From: Bacillota bacterium
GTDB lineage: Bacteria > Bacillota > Negativicutes > Sporomusales > Sporomusaceae
Length of the DNA stretch: 64,000 nucleotides
Assembly: GCA_017889705.1 (NCBI GenBank)
Contig: JAGGAB010000018.1
Location: 1-64,000, forward strand
Direction: 5' to 3'
Under the pieces are notes generated by a model. That model ran no database searches. It had not been told where the DNA came from and saw nothing but the letters and a program-made list of their open reading frames with translations. The translations under genes and the position numbers were made by a program. Position 1 is the first letter of the stretch. Every line of letters starts with the position of its first letter. Of the stretch, positions 1 through 7,838 are shown in pieces.

Positions 1-108
1 TCAGCTGAACTAGAAGGTTAGGGATTAGTCTAGCATCTTTATTTTTGATCTTTTAAAAGCGGGAGATTTCACACAGTCTGCTGTCCCCTTGTCCCATGCC
101 CCACGGGG

Positions 109-495
109 TTATTGGAGCAGTTTGCCGATAACTAGGATAATAATGGCAATCCAGGCAATGCCGGCAGCAATAACCGCAAGCATTATATAGGGCATACGCC
201 GCTGCCATTTTTCGCTTTGTTGCCGGCTTTCTGTAAGTACTGTTGCCGGCAGCAAGTTAGTCAGGTACAGCATTGCCCCAGTAAACAATGTCGCATCATC
301 GGCAATCCCCATAAGCGGCAAGTAATCTGGGAGCAAATCAATAGGGCTCACCAAATAAATAACCAGAGCAGTTAATATTCCTTTTACATACTGCGGAGTC
401 TGGGGGTGACGCCAGGCATAAAATAAAATCACGGCATTTTCCCGTATTAGTTTTATCCAGGACCAAAATCGAAACAGCTTGCCGACTTTTATCAT
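109..495 (-). CDS. DUF1232 (YkvA-like) membrane protein
   Basis: Small protein of about 128 residues. The central stretch YLVSPIDLLPDYLPLMG followed by an ADDA motif is the signature of the DUF1232/YkvA family, whose biochemical role is unknown. A hydrophobic C-terminal segment (AVIAAGIAWIAIIILVI) is a likely membrane anchor. I place the start at the ATG at 495: an AGGTGG ribosome site lies 8 bases upstream, while the GTG ten bases earlier overlaps that site. It lies 15 bases after the MFS transporter gene on the same strand and is probably co-transcribed with it. Confidence 0.75.
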   Translation of the reverse strand: MIKVGKLFRFWSWIKLIRENAVILFYAWRHPQTPQYVKGILTALVIYLVSPIDLLPDYLPLMGIADDATLFTGAMLYLTNLLPATVLTESRQQSEKWQRRMPYIMLAVIAAGIAWIAIIILVIGKLLQ

Positions 496-510
496 ATAAG
501 TAACCACCTA

Positions 511-1929
511 TTATTTTTTATTTTTTCCTGAACGATGGAATGAAACCACTGCCCCGCTAACGGCAAATGCAGCGCCGACCAGTAATGCGGCCTGATAACC
601 ATCCATAAAGGCAGCAAGCTGTTGCACCTCAGTTGGCTGACTAACACCGCTAAGAGCAACGGCCCGACGGTATTCCAATATTGACACGGCGATTGCCGTA
701 CCGCACACCATGCCAAAATTCCGCGCAAGGGCATTAATGCCGCCTGCCACTCCTAATTGCCTTGGCTGCACACAGCTCATAACACTATTATTGTTGGGAG
801 ACTGAAACAGGCCATTACCCAACCCCATAAGAGCTTGGGACAGCATAATCAGCCATAACCCGGCACCCAGTTGCAATTTGGCGGCTAACACCAAGCCCAT
901 CGCCAATATTCCTAAGCCAGTAGTTGTCAGAATACCTGGGCCCACCTTATCTGACAAACTGCCACTAAGAGGAGCCGTTATCGCCATAACTAAGGGAAAC
1001 GCCGACATGATGAGTCCGGTTTTCGCCGGCGTAAAGGCTAACACATCATGAAGAAAGTATGGCAACAGCAAGGTATTGCTAAACATAGCCATAAATGATA
1101 ACATTCCTGCCAGATTTCCTGTTGAGAATTCCCAAATTTTGAATATAGATAACTCCAGCATTGGATAATCAATTCTTGTTTCCTGGCGGATAAACAGCAC
1201 AAATAGAACTACTGCCAGCCCTAGACAAGCCAACGTATTTATCGACAGCCAGCCCCATTTAGTCCCATAGCTTAACGCCAATAATAAGCTGACCATGCTG
1301 GCAGTAAACAAGCCCGCACCAAGATAATCAATTTTTTCCTGCTGTAAATTTTGGTCAAATGGCAATATTAAACGTACCCCGGCATAGCCCAGCAAACCAA
1401 TTGGAATATTAATGTAAAAAATAGCATGCCAGCCGAACATCTCGACAAGAATACCTCCCACTCCCGGGCCGCTAAGACTTCCTAACGCTACAATAGTGCC
1501 AGTTAAACCCAGCACCCTGCCACGTTCACTTGCCGGAAAATTCTCTGTCACAATGGCCATACCATTGGCCATCAAAGTAGCCGCCCCAACAGCCTGAACA
1601 ATGCGAAATCCTATAAGCATACCAATTGAGTCAGCAATACCACATAACAAGGAACCGGTGGTAAAGCCGATAAACCCAAAACCATATACAAACCGCCGCC
1701 CCCAAACATCGCCAAGCCTCCCTACGAGCGGCAGCATACTGGTAATTGCCAGCAAATACGCAGTTACCACCCATTGGGCAGTAGGAATATCAGTATGTAA
1801 TGCAATGGTTATGGGCGGCAAGGCAACATTAACAACCGAAGCTGTCATGGTTGCCATAAAAACACCAATACTCATAACACTAAAGATCAGCCATTTATAA
1901 TAAGGCAAATGCTGCAATTTCTCTTGCAC
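511..1929 (-). CDS. MFS transporter, DHA2 (EmrB/QacA) family
   Basis: A 472-residue, 14-helix major facilitator likely to export drugs or other toxic small molecules by proton antiport. Motif A (GRLGDVWGRR) follows helix 2, and the antiporter motif C (GSLSGPGVGG) lies near residue 150, followed by the DHA2-typical GWHAIFYINIPIGL stretch. The start is a GTG at 1929 with GGGAG seven bases upstream. The substrate cannot be told from sequence. No dedicated regulator gene is adjacent; the gene is followed 15 bases later by the DUF1232 gene. Confidence 0.9.
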   Translation of the reverse strand: MQEKLQHLPYYKWLIFSVMSIGVFMATMTASVVNVALPPITIALHTDIPTAQWVVTAYLLAITSMLPLVGRLGDVWGRRFVYGFGFIGFTTGSLLCGIADSIGMLIGFRIVQAVGAATLMANGMAIVTENFPASERGRVLGLTGTIVALGSLSGPGVGGILVEMFGWHAIFYINIPIGLLGYAGVRLILPFDQNLQQEKIDYLGAGLFTASMVSLLLALSYGTKWGWLSINTLACLGLAVVLFVLFIRQETRIDYPMLELSIFKIWEFSTGNLAGMLSFMAMFSNTLLLPYFLHDVLAFTPAKTGLIMSAFPLVMAITAPLSGSLSDKVGPGILTTTGLGILAMGLVLAAKLQLGAGLWLIMLSQALMGLGNGLFQSPNNNSVMSCVQPRQLGVAGGINALARNFGMVCGTAIAVSILEYRRAVALSGVSQPTEVQQLAAFMDGYQAALLVGAAFAVSGAVVSFHRSGKNKK

Positions 1930-2080
1930 GTTGAAACTCCCTTCAATCCGGCACGTATCATGATTTGCCGACTTACCTGCATTGCAACCAATTCAGATAT
2001 GTATTGGGTTTAGTTTACCTGTTATTATTTTAAGACATTCCATCCCACAGTAAACTAAAGTCTCCATATACATCTCATTG

Positions 2081-2121
2081 TAAAAAAATCAGCATACCCC
2101 GTCAAGCAGGATATGCTGATT
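2081..2121 (-). terminator. Rho-independent terminator of amt
   Basis: Ten-base-pair perfect stem (2087-2096 with 2112-2121, AATCAGCATA) with a run of seven T on the minus strand, 15 bases after the amt stop codon. It separates amt from the MFS gene downstream. Confidence 0.85.
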
Positions 2122-2135
2122 ACTCTGTTTACTAG

Positions 2136-3458
2136 TTACGCTTGTTGCTCATCTGCCAACTGCTGCTGCGCTGCCGCTATCACACTCAAAGCAGGCGAAG
2201 CCCCAAGCGCAGTAAGTGGATTAACCTCCAGATCACAGTAGGAGGTAATACCATGTTCGCTCATATCCAAGCCTTCAATTTCCTCATCTACTGACACCCG
2301 TATACCAACAACTGCCTTGAGAGCAGAAAATAGTGCATAGGTTGCAGCAAAGCCCCATAATGATATAGCAACAACGCCTAGCACCTGTATGCCCAGCAGC
2401 CCCAGTCCGCCACCATACAGCAGACCGCCTTTTTCGGCAAAAATCCCTACAGCTATCGTCCCAAAAGTGCCACAAACCCCGTGTACGGCAATAGCGCCTA
2501 CCGGATCATCTGCCCGCAGACGGTCAAACAGAGGAACGGCAAACACCACCAGCATACCGGCAATACCGCCGATAATGATAGCGCTGACAGGTTCGACAAA
2601 CGCACAGCCTGCCGTAATGGCAACAAGACCACCTAGCGCACCATTGATCGCCATACTGGGATCAGCTTTACCCCACTTAACGGCTGTATACAAAGCAGCA
2701 ATCGTACCGCCGGCAGCAGCCGACAGATTGGTATTGACAGCAATCCGGGCAATATTCATATCAAGTCCTGACAAGGTGCTGCCAGGATTAAAGCCAAACC
2801 AGCCAAACCACAGAATAAATGCCCCCAGTGCCGCCAGCGGCAGATTATGTCCTGGCAGAACATGGACAACACCGTCTTTGCCAAACTTGCCTGTCCTTGG
2901 ACCAAGCACCAGCACAGCAGCCAGTGAGGCCCAGCCGCCTAACGAATGTACAACTGCCGATCCGGCAAAATCAAGCATACCCAGGCTGTTAAGCCAGCCG
3001 CCGCTTGCCCACACCCAGTGCCCGGCAATAGGATAGATTACAGCAGTCGCAATCAGCGAAAAAACCAGGTACGGCATAAATTTCATACGTTCAGCCACTG
3101 CACCTGACACAATGGTAGCCATCGCAATAGCAAACGCTGCTTGAAACAGCCAAAATGCATATACCGGTATTTTTAACCCCAAATACTCCATACTACCTTT
3201 TAAAAAGAAACCTGACCAGCCGATAACGCCGGCTTTATCCAGTCCATACATAATAGCAAAGCCTATGGCAAAATACCCGAGTAGCCCAACCGTACAGTCC
3301 ATAAGCACTTTCATAATAATATTCAAGGAATTCTTGCTGCGCACAAAACCAGCCTCGAGAGCTGCAAAACCGCCCTCCATGAGAAATACCAGCGCGGCAC
3401 ACAGCAGCACCCAGACCGTATCAATACCAGTTGCTAACGAGCTCATGGATAATTCCAA
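2136..3458 (-). CDS. amt: Ammonium channel Amt
   Basis: Ammonium transporter of the Amt/MEP/Rh family, about 440 residues and 11 membrane helices. The two pore histidines sit in VVHSLGGWASL and AIAVHGVCGTFG, and the family stretch LEAGFVRSKN is near the N terminus. The start is inferred to be TTG at 3458: AGGAAGGTGA ends five bases upstream. The in-frame ATG at 3446 is 17 bases from that site, and a still longer reading to 3503 runs through it. No glnK/PII gene is adjacent, which is unusual because amt is commonly paired with one. The gene has its own promoter and terminator. Confidence 0.93.
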   Translation of the reverse strand: MELSMSSLATGIDTVWVLLCAALVFLMEGGFAALEAGFVRSKNSLNIIMKVLMDCTVGLLGYFAIGFAIMYGLDKAGVIGWSGFFLKGSMEYLGLKIPVYAFWLFQAAFAIAMATIVSGAVAERMKFMPYLVFSLIATAVIYPIAGHWVWASGGWLNSLGMLDFAGSAVVHSLGGWASLAAVLVLGPRTGKFGKDGVVHVLPGHNLPLAALGAFILWFGWFGFNPGSTLSGLDMNIARIAVNTNLSAAAGGTIAALYTAVKWGKADPSMAINGALGGLVAITAGCAFVEPVSAIIIGGIAGMLVVFAVPLFDRLRADDPVGAIAVHGVCGTFGTIAVGIFAEKGGLLYGGGLGLLGIQVLGVVAISLWGFAATYALFSALKAVVGIRVSVDEEIEGLDMSEHGITSYCDLEVNPLTALGASPALSVIAAAQQQLADEQQA

Positions 3459-3486
3459 ATTACTCACCTTCCTCAAAAAAAATACA

Positions 3487-3531
3487 AAGCCAGTAACACC
3501 CATGTATAAAATACATCAGCATCACTGGCTT
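3487..3531 (-). other. Two-tier hairpin in the amt leader
   Basis: Inverted repeat AAGCCAGT/ACTGGCTT (3487-3494 and 3524-3531) enclosing a second one, ATGTAT/ATACAT (3502-3507 and 3511-3516). It lies inside the predicted 5' leader of amt, between promoter and ribosome site. It has no T-run, so it is not a terminator. Its function is unknown. Confidence 0.45.
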
Positions 3532-3563
3532 CTTCGCCATATTTTTGTATGAATTTAACTCAC

Positions 3564-3591
3564 ATTATAGCACAATATCCTAATTTCACAA
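3564..3591 (-). promoter_or_regulatory. Sigma-70 type promoter of amt
   Basis: On the minus strand TTGTGA (3586-3591), a 16-base spacer and TATAAT (3564-3569), the latter preceded by TG as an extended -10. It gives a leader of about 100 bases before the TTG start. The rest of the 3459-3823 gap holds this promoter, the leader hairpin, the helD-side promoter and otherwise AT-rich DNA. Confidence 0.65.
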
Positions 3592-3743
3592 TACATTTTT
3601 ATTTCCATTTTGTAGTTTATGTTATATATTCATACTTTTAGTTTTCATGTGTTTAACTAGTATACATTTTTAATAAAGGCCTTTGCTTAAAAGTTTTGTT
3701 GCACTTATTGCCTGGTAAGACATAATAATCATTACAAAATTAC

Positions 3744-3772
3744 TTGCTAACCCCCTAACAAAGTCCTATAAT
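3744..3772 (+). promoter_or_regulatory. Sigma-70 type promoter of the HelD-like gene
   Basis: TTGCTA (3744-3749), a 17-base spacer and a perfect TATAAT (3767-3772), about 50 bases upstream of the helicase start codon. Confidence 0.7.
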
Positions 3773-3823
3773 ACTATTCTAGCAGACTACGAAGCACTGT
3801 TAAGTTAACGCGAGGTAAACCAT

Positions 3824-5992
3824 ATGACCAATCATCCTGATTTCCCGTTAGAACAACAGCATTTAGCGGATACCATCGAAGCCATGAAGCACATCATTAC
3901 CGATCTTGAGCAAGCTATGGATGACCGCGTACACAAAATAAATCAGTCACTCTCCAAGAAAGACGAGGTCAGCGCCTATGTGCATTCGCTCATGAAAAGC
4001 GATCATGCCGTTAAGGTTGCCGATATAGCCAAAGCTCTTGACAATCCTTATTTTGGCCGGGTAGACTTCCGGGAAGACGGCACTGAAACCTTTGAACCGT
4101 ATTACATAGGACGAACTAAAGTAGCCAAACTTGACATCGAAACCAGTAAAGATATCCTGGTCTTTGACTGGCGTGACCCGGTTTCGACTATTTTCTATGA
4201 ATGCCAGGATGGTCGCGCCACCTATGAAGTGCTGGACCGTTATACCTATAGCGGCGATGTTAGCCTAAAACGCCAGTACAAAATTGAGGACGGCTGCCTT
4301 CTCTCCCTGTCAGAAGACAATATTTTAAGCAAGCTTATGTCCCGTCAGCAGGAATCGCTGATCGCCGATCCCTTTCTCTTAGAACGCCTCTTAACCGGTG
4401 CCGGCGACAGGCTTAAAGATATTGTAACCTCGATCCGCTCCGAACAAAACCAGATTATCCGCGAACCACTCAACCAGGTTACGGTTATTCAGGGAGTTGC
4501 CGGTTCAGGCAAAAGCACCATCGGCCTACATCGCCTTTCTTATCTCTTATATAATGAAAAACTTAATCCAGCTAAACTGGTTATTGTTGCGCCCAACAAA
4601 ATATTCCTGGATTACATTTCTGAGCTATTGCCGGAAATTGACGCCCAGGATGTCCGCCAAACCACCTTTGCCGATTTAGCAGTAAGCATTATGCAAACAG
4701 ATCCGGTCATTAATCATACTCCTGCTCTGTCGTCTGACCAAGCCGCAATTGCCCGCTGGAAAGGCACCGGGGAAATCATCCCGGTCATGGCAACCTTTTT
4801 AGATAAACAGTTGGAGAAATTCTGTCTCAAACTAAAAGAGATCCAGTTGTTTGACAACCAGCTTGTTATTACCCGTGAACAGCAACTCGAGAAGGTAACC
4901 GAAGGCGCCAACATCCCTTATAACGAACGACTGCGTTCACTCGAAAAATATATCCGGTTCCGAATTAGAAATTTTATCGAAGTCTATGAAACACGAACCA
5001 AGCGCGGCGAGTCAGGTGCCGATGAAAAAATAGCCCTGCGGTATGCTGCTCTGGGCGAGCAGTTTATTACCGCCTATTCTGCCAAACTGCCTTTTCTGTC
5101 GCCCTTAGCAGCCTATAGCGAACTTTTCCGCAACAAACAAGCCTGGCGCAAGGTTAAAACCTATGGTGTCGAGCTTGATGAGCTGTTAGCCCATACAACT
5201 GCCATACTTGCAGTTGAACAAATCGAGCGCGACGACCTGGCACCGTTATGCTACCTTAAATATTTGCTTGACGGCCTTTCCCATGTAGAAAAATTTGACC
5301 ATATTGCCATTGATGAAGGCCAGGATATTAATGTACTGGAATATATCATTCTCTCCCGCCTGTCCCGCAACAGTTCCTTTACCATCATGGGTGACATGTC
5401 CCAGGCCATTCATACCGACCGAGGACTTACCAGCTGGCAGCAGCTTCTAAAAGAAGTGTTTGCCGAAGCCAAATGCCGGTATTTTGAGGTCAACTTCAGC
5501 TACCGCTCTGCCAAAGAAATTGTGGATCTGTTCAATAAAGTATTGCCTTCAGGCCGTTCCAAGGCTATCCCGGTTTATGAAATCGGCCGCCAGCCGTCAC
5601 TGGAACAAATGACAGCTACCCCGGCTGCACTCAAACGCACCTGTGAAATTATTGAGGAATATCAACAGTTGGGCTGTAAATCGATCGGCATCTTAACCAA
5701 ATCGGAGAGCGCCAGCCAACAGCTCTATACCGCCCTGCAGACCGTTGCTCCCAATCTTGCCAATCTCAACCTGATTACTGGCGATGTCTTTACTTATCAT
5801 GGAGGCATTACCATTGCCCCCATCTTGCTCGCCAAAGGCCTGGAATTTGACGGCGTCATTATTTATAATGCTTCTGACAAACAGTTTTCTGCCGATGCGC
5901 ATGATGCCAAGCTGTTGTATGTAGCCTTGTCACGAGCCATGTATTATTTACATATCCTACATCAGGGCAAGCTTACGCCGCTATTGGCCTAA
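3824..5992 (+). CDS. HelD-like superfamily 1 helicase
   Basis: A 722-residue UvrD/Rep-superfamily ATPase with the HelD layout. An N-terminal coiled coil (about residues 1-60) is followed by a conserved pre-ATPase region containing FDWRDPVSTIFYE. Walker A (GVAGSGKSTIG) is near residue 224, an insertion lies between the two halves of the first ATPase lobe, Walker B (AIDEGQD) is near 495, and C-terminal motifs (LLAKGLEFDGVII, LYVALSRAM) follow. Relatives of HelD remove stalled RNA polymerase from DNA; other members act in DNA repair, so the exact role is an inference. The start has GAGGT at a good distance. It is a single gene with its own promoter and a shared terminator downstream. Confidence 0.85.
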   Translation: MTNHPDFPLEQQHLADTIEAMKHIITDLEQAMDDRVHKINQSLSKKDEVSAYVHSLMKSDHAVKVADIAKALDNPYFGRVDFREDGTETFEPYYIGRTKVAKLDIETSKDILVFDWRDPVSTIFYECQDGRATYEVLDRYTYSGDVSLKRQYKIEDGCLLSLSEDNILSKLMSRQQESLIADPFLLERLLTGAGDRLKDIVTSIRSEQNQIIREPLNQVTVIQGVAGSGKSTIGLHRLSYLLYNEKLNPAKLVIVAPNKIFLDYISELLPEIDAQDVRQTTFADLAVSIMQTDPVINHTPALSSDQAAIARWKGTGEIIPVMATFLDKQLEKFCLKLKEIQLFDNQLVITREQQLEKVTEGANIPYNERLRSLEKYIRFRIRNFIEVYETRTKRGESGADEKIALRYAALGEQFITAYSAKLPFLSPLAAYSELFRNKQAWRKVKTYGVELDELLAHTTAILAVEQIERDDLAPLCYLKYLLDGLSHVEKFDHIAIDEGQDINVLEYIILSRLSRNSSFTIMGDMSQAIHTDRGLTSWQQLLKEVFAEAKCRYFEVNFSYRSAKEIVDLFNKVLPSGRSKAIPVYEIGRQPSLEQMTATPAALKRTCEIIEEYQQLGCKSIGILTKSESASQQLYTALQTVAPNLANLNLITGDVFTYHGGITIAPILLAKGLEFDGVIIYNASDKQFSADAHDAKLLYVALSRAMYYLHILHQGKLTPLLA

Positions 5993-6002
5993 GTTGTACG
6001 TA

Positions 6003-6045
6003 AAAAACGAAGACATGGCTGACTTAAGCCCATGTCTTCGTTTTT
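6003..6045. terminator. Bidirectional terminator between convergent genes
   Basis: Perfect 16-bp stem (6003-6018 with 6030-6045) around an 11-base loop, A-rich on the left and T-rich on the right, so it can end both the helicase transcript and the converging HD gene. The HD gene's stop codon overlaps its right edge. Confidence 0.92.
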
Positions 6046-6772
6046 AATTTTTTAGCCTTTGCGCAATATATTTTTTTACAGTTGCTTTAATAACACGAGT
6101 ATCCTGATTGTCAGGCAAAGCAGCCAGCTGCCTGTCTAAATGCCCCTCGTCCACCAGTAACTTAAGTGTCCAGTCAAAATTAATATCGTAAAACCAGCTC
6201 AGGCGAATCAACCGCTTATCGGCTACTGACTTAACATCAGTGTAGGATAGGACTCCGCCGATCTTTAGTTGTTCAATGAGCTTGGGTGCATAGTTATGAT
6301 CAGCCTGGATCGGCGGCAAAATCCGGAAAATATCAAGCTTATCAGCATCGCGAATCAGTTTGGCAAACAGCTCATTTTCTGGGGATGCCGGCGGAACGAG
6401 CATTTTATTGTGAATCGTAACAGCAAATGCAACTGTGTCCTGTTCAGCCGTTGAAAGCTTTCTCAGGACCCCGGTTTCTGCGAGAATCTCGGCTCCTACC
6501 GTACCATGATCAAAAGATTCGGCATCAACAAAAGTGCGATATTCGGTAACCTGCCGAAAGCGGGCAATATCATGAAACATTCCAATTACCTCTGCCAGAA
6601 ATTGCTGGCGCTCAGTAAGCTTTTCCTGGCCGGCCAATTGTACCATAGTCTCAGCCACCCGTTTGCTGTGAACCTCTTTTAGCAGTATCCGCTCCATTAT
6701 AAATTTGTCGTCAGTATAATAGGTGTGGATATAATTCTCCAACCATTGGTATATCGATTGTAGTTCAGTCAT
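6044..6772 (-). CDS. HD-domain phosphohydrolase
   Basis: A 242-residue HD-superfamily protein. The metal site is visible as H in HSKRVAETM, HD in MFHDIARFRQ, and a later conserved AVTIHNK and D in RDADKLDIF. HD proteins of this type hydrolyse phosphate esters of nucleotides or nucleotide second messengers; the substrate here is unknown. The start ATG has AGGAGG nine bases upstream. It is a single gene converging on the helicase. Its upstream side carries the remnant of a sodium-dependent transporter. Confidence 0.8.
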   Translation of the reverse strand: MTELQSIYQWLENYIHTYYTDDKFIMERILLKEVHSKRVAETMVQLAGQEKLTERQQFLAEVIGMFHDIARFRQVTEYRTFVDAESFDHGTVGAEILAETGVLRKLSTAEQDTVAFAVTIHNKMLVPPASPENELFAKLIRDADKLDIFRILPPIQADHNYAPKLIEQLKIGGVLSYTDVKSVADKRLIRLSWFYDINFDWTLKLLVDEGHLDRQLAALPDNQDTRVIKATVKKYIAQRLKN

Positions 6773-6805
6773 TACTGTGCCTCCTTCTGTGAGTATTATA
6801 ACACA

Positions 6806-6975
6806 GATTATGGCAGTCCCCCATTTTCAACTAACAAAAAAGCGCCCCCGCCAAATTCACCGGTGAGATACGGAAATTTCCAAATGTTACCCAGCCCAAC
6901 AGCACTGCTCAGCGTGGCAAAAAATACGGCCAGTCCGGAAGAAAAGCCCTCGCGGCTTTCCTGCGTTTTTTTTAT
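6806..6975 (-). pseudogene. N-terminal remnant of an SNF-family sodium-dependent transporter
   Basis: Reading the minus strand from 6975 gives about 55 codons that include SSAVGLGNIWKFPYLTGEFG and GGGAF, the hallmark of helix 1 of the sodium:neurotransmitter symporter family (GSAVGLGNIWRFPY...GGGAF). The reading stops at TAA (6806-6808) just after FLLV, where an intact protein would go on for about 400 more residues. An AGGAGG ribosome site is preserved at the right distance, but the codon there is ATA, consistent with a start codon lost by point mutation. Gene decay is the simplest reading; no other part of the gene is nearby. Confidence 0.8.
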
Positions 6976-7053
6976 ATTCGTCCTCCTTCTGCGAATATTA
7001 TTACATTATGTATTTCAATTGCAAACAAATACACTGTCAATCTATTAAAATGC

Positions 7054-7082
7054 TTGCCATAATGAATTTTTTGTGCTATCCT
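7054..7082 (+). promoter_or_regulatory. Sigma-70 type promoter of the alaR-alaT operon
   Basis: TTGCCA (7054-7059), a 17-base spacer and TATCCT (7077-7082), ending just before the T-box leader. Confidence 0.65.
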
Positions 7083-7089
7083 AATAAAA

Positions 7090-7326
7090 AATTGAACATT
7101 CCAGTAGTGATGATAGGGAAAGTATTATACAGGTCTTACCCACAGAGAGCCGGCTAGAGTGGGAACCGGCGGAAGGCAGTATAAGAAAGCCACCCTTGAA
7201 CTGTAAGCTGAAGTTAAGTAGGCCTTACCGTACCTGGCGTTAACAGGATTAAGCGAGCCAACACGGCTAATTTAGGTGGTACCGCGGGAACTATAATCTC
7301 GTCCTTTTATGGACGGGGTTTTTTTA
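7090..7326 (+). ncRNA. T-box riboswitch, probable alanine specifier (GCC)
   Basis: A complete T-box leader. Stem I has an apical AGAGAGC loop (7144-7150). Lower down, TTATAC (7125-7130) pairs with GTATAA (7179-7184) and GGG (7116-7118) pairs with CCC (7193-7195), leaving a specifier loop 3' strand GAAAGCCA. In that loop the codon in the usual position is GCC (7189-7191), which reads alanine. The T-box AGGTGGTACCGCGG lies at 7274-7287; its TGGT (7277-7280) would pair with an ACCA acceptor end, as in tRNA-Ala. The terminator stem is CTCGTCC/GGACGGG (7298-7304, 7311-7317) plus T-run. Uncharged tRNA should favour readthrough into alaR-alaT. The specifier is inferred from pairing; the downstream genes fit it. 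Confidence 0.93.
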
Positions 7327-7358
7327 TTTTATCTATCAAAAATTAGGAGGAAATCCCA

Positions 7359-7838
7359 GTGAAAGAATTATTAGAGCAATTAGAAAAAGACTGCACTCAG
7401 CCACTTGAACAACTGGCACTCATCTTGAAACGCTCGAAAGAAGAAGTAGCTGCACAAATTAAAGAACTCGAAGAGAAAAAAATCATTGTTAAATACCAAC
7501 CTATCATCAACTGGGAAAAAGCCGGCGAAGACCGGGTAACCGCCATTATTGACGTGCGCATTACTCCGCAGCGCGAAGTAGGTTTTGATGCCATTGCTGA
7601 AAGCATCTACCGGTTCCCCGAGGTGGTTAACCTGTACCTCATGTCAGGTGCTTATGACCTCAGCGTTATGGTGGAAGGCCGCACCCTAAAAGAAGTGGCC
7701 AGATTTGTGGCCACTAAACTGTCGACCATTGATGGTGTTATCAGTACAACCACCCACTTTATGCTTAAGCCTTATAAATATGCCGGTGTAATTATCAATG
7801 ACCGCGAAGAAGATCATCGATTGGTGGTGTCACCATGA
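7359..7838 (+). CDS. alaR: Lrp/AsnC-family regulator, AlaR-like
   Basis: A 159-residue Lrp/AsnC regulator: N-terminal winged helix-turn-helix (about residues 5-55) and a C-terminal RAM ligand-binding domain (about 65-150) containing VVNLYLMSGAYDLSVMVEG. It starts at GTG with AGGAGG eight bases upstream and overlaps the aminotransferase start by four bases (ATGA), indicating translational coupling. In Bacillus subtilis a regulator/aminotransferase pair of the same sizes (YugG/YugH, named AlaR/AlaT) makes alanine; the alanine-type T-box upstream supports the same assignment here. An autoregulatory role is likely but not shown. Confidence 0.82.
   Translation: MKELLEQLEKDCTQPLEQLALILKRSKEEVAAQIKELEEKKIIVKYQPIINWEKAGEDRVTAIIDVRITPQREVGFDAIAESIYRFPEVVNLYLMSGAYDLSVMVEGRTLKEVARFVATKLSTIDGVISTTTHFMLKPYKYAGVIINDREEDHRLVVSP

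Noticed and set aside
1..108. Left edge of the window
   Set aside because: No gene start or end, promoter or hairpin that I can support.
2389..3036. Long open frame of 215 codons opposite amt
   Set aside because: Proline- and serine-rich shadow of the membrane-protein codons on the other strand; no ribosome site and no family resemblance.
7189..7191. Alternative T-box specifiers (AGC serine, CCA proline, AAA lysine) in neighbouring frames
   Set aside because: They do not sit at the usual position in the specifier loop, and the downstream alaR-alaT pair favours alanine.
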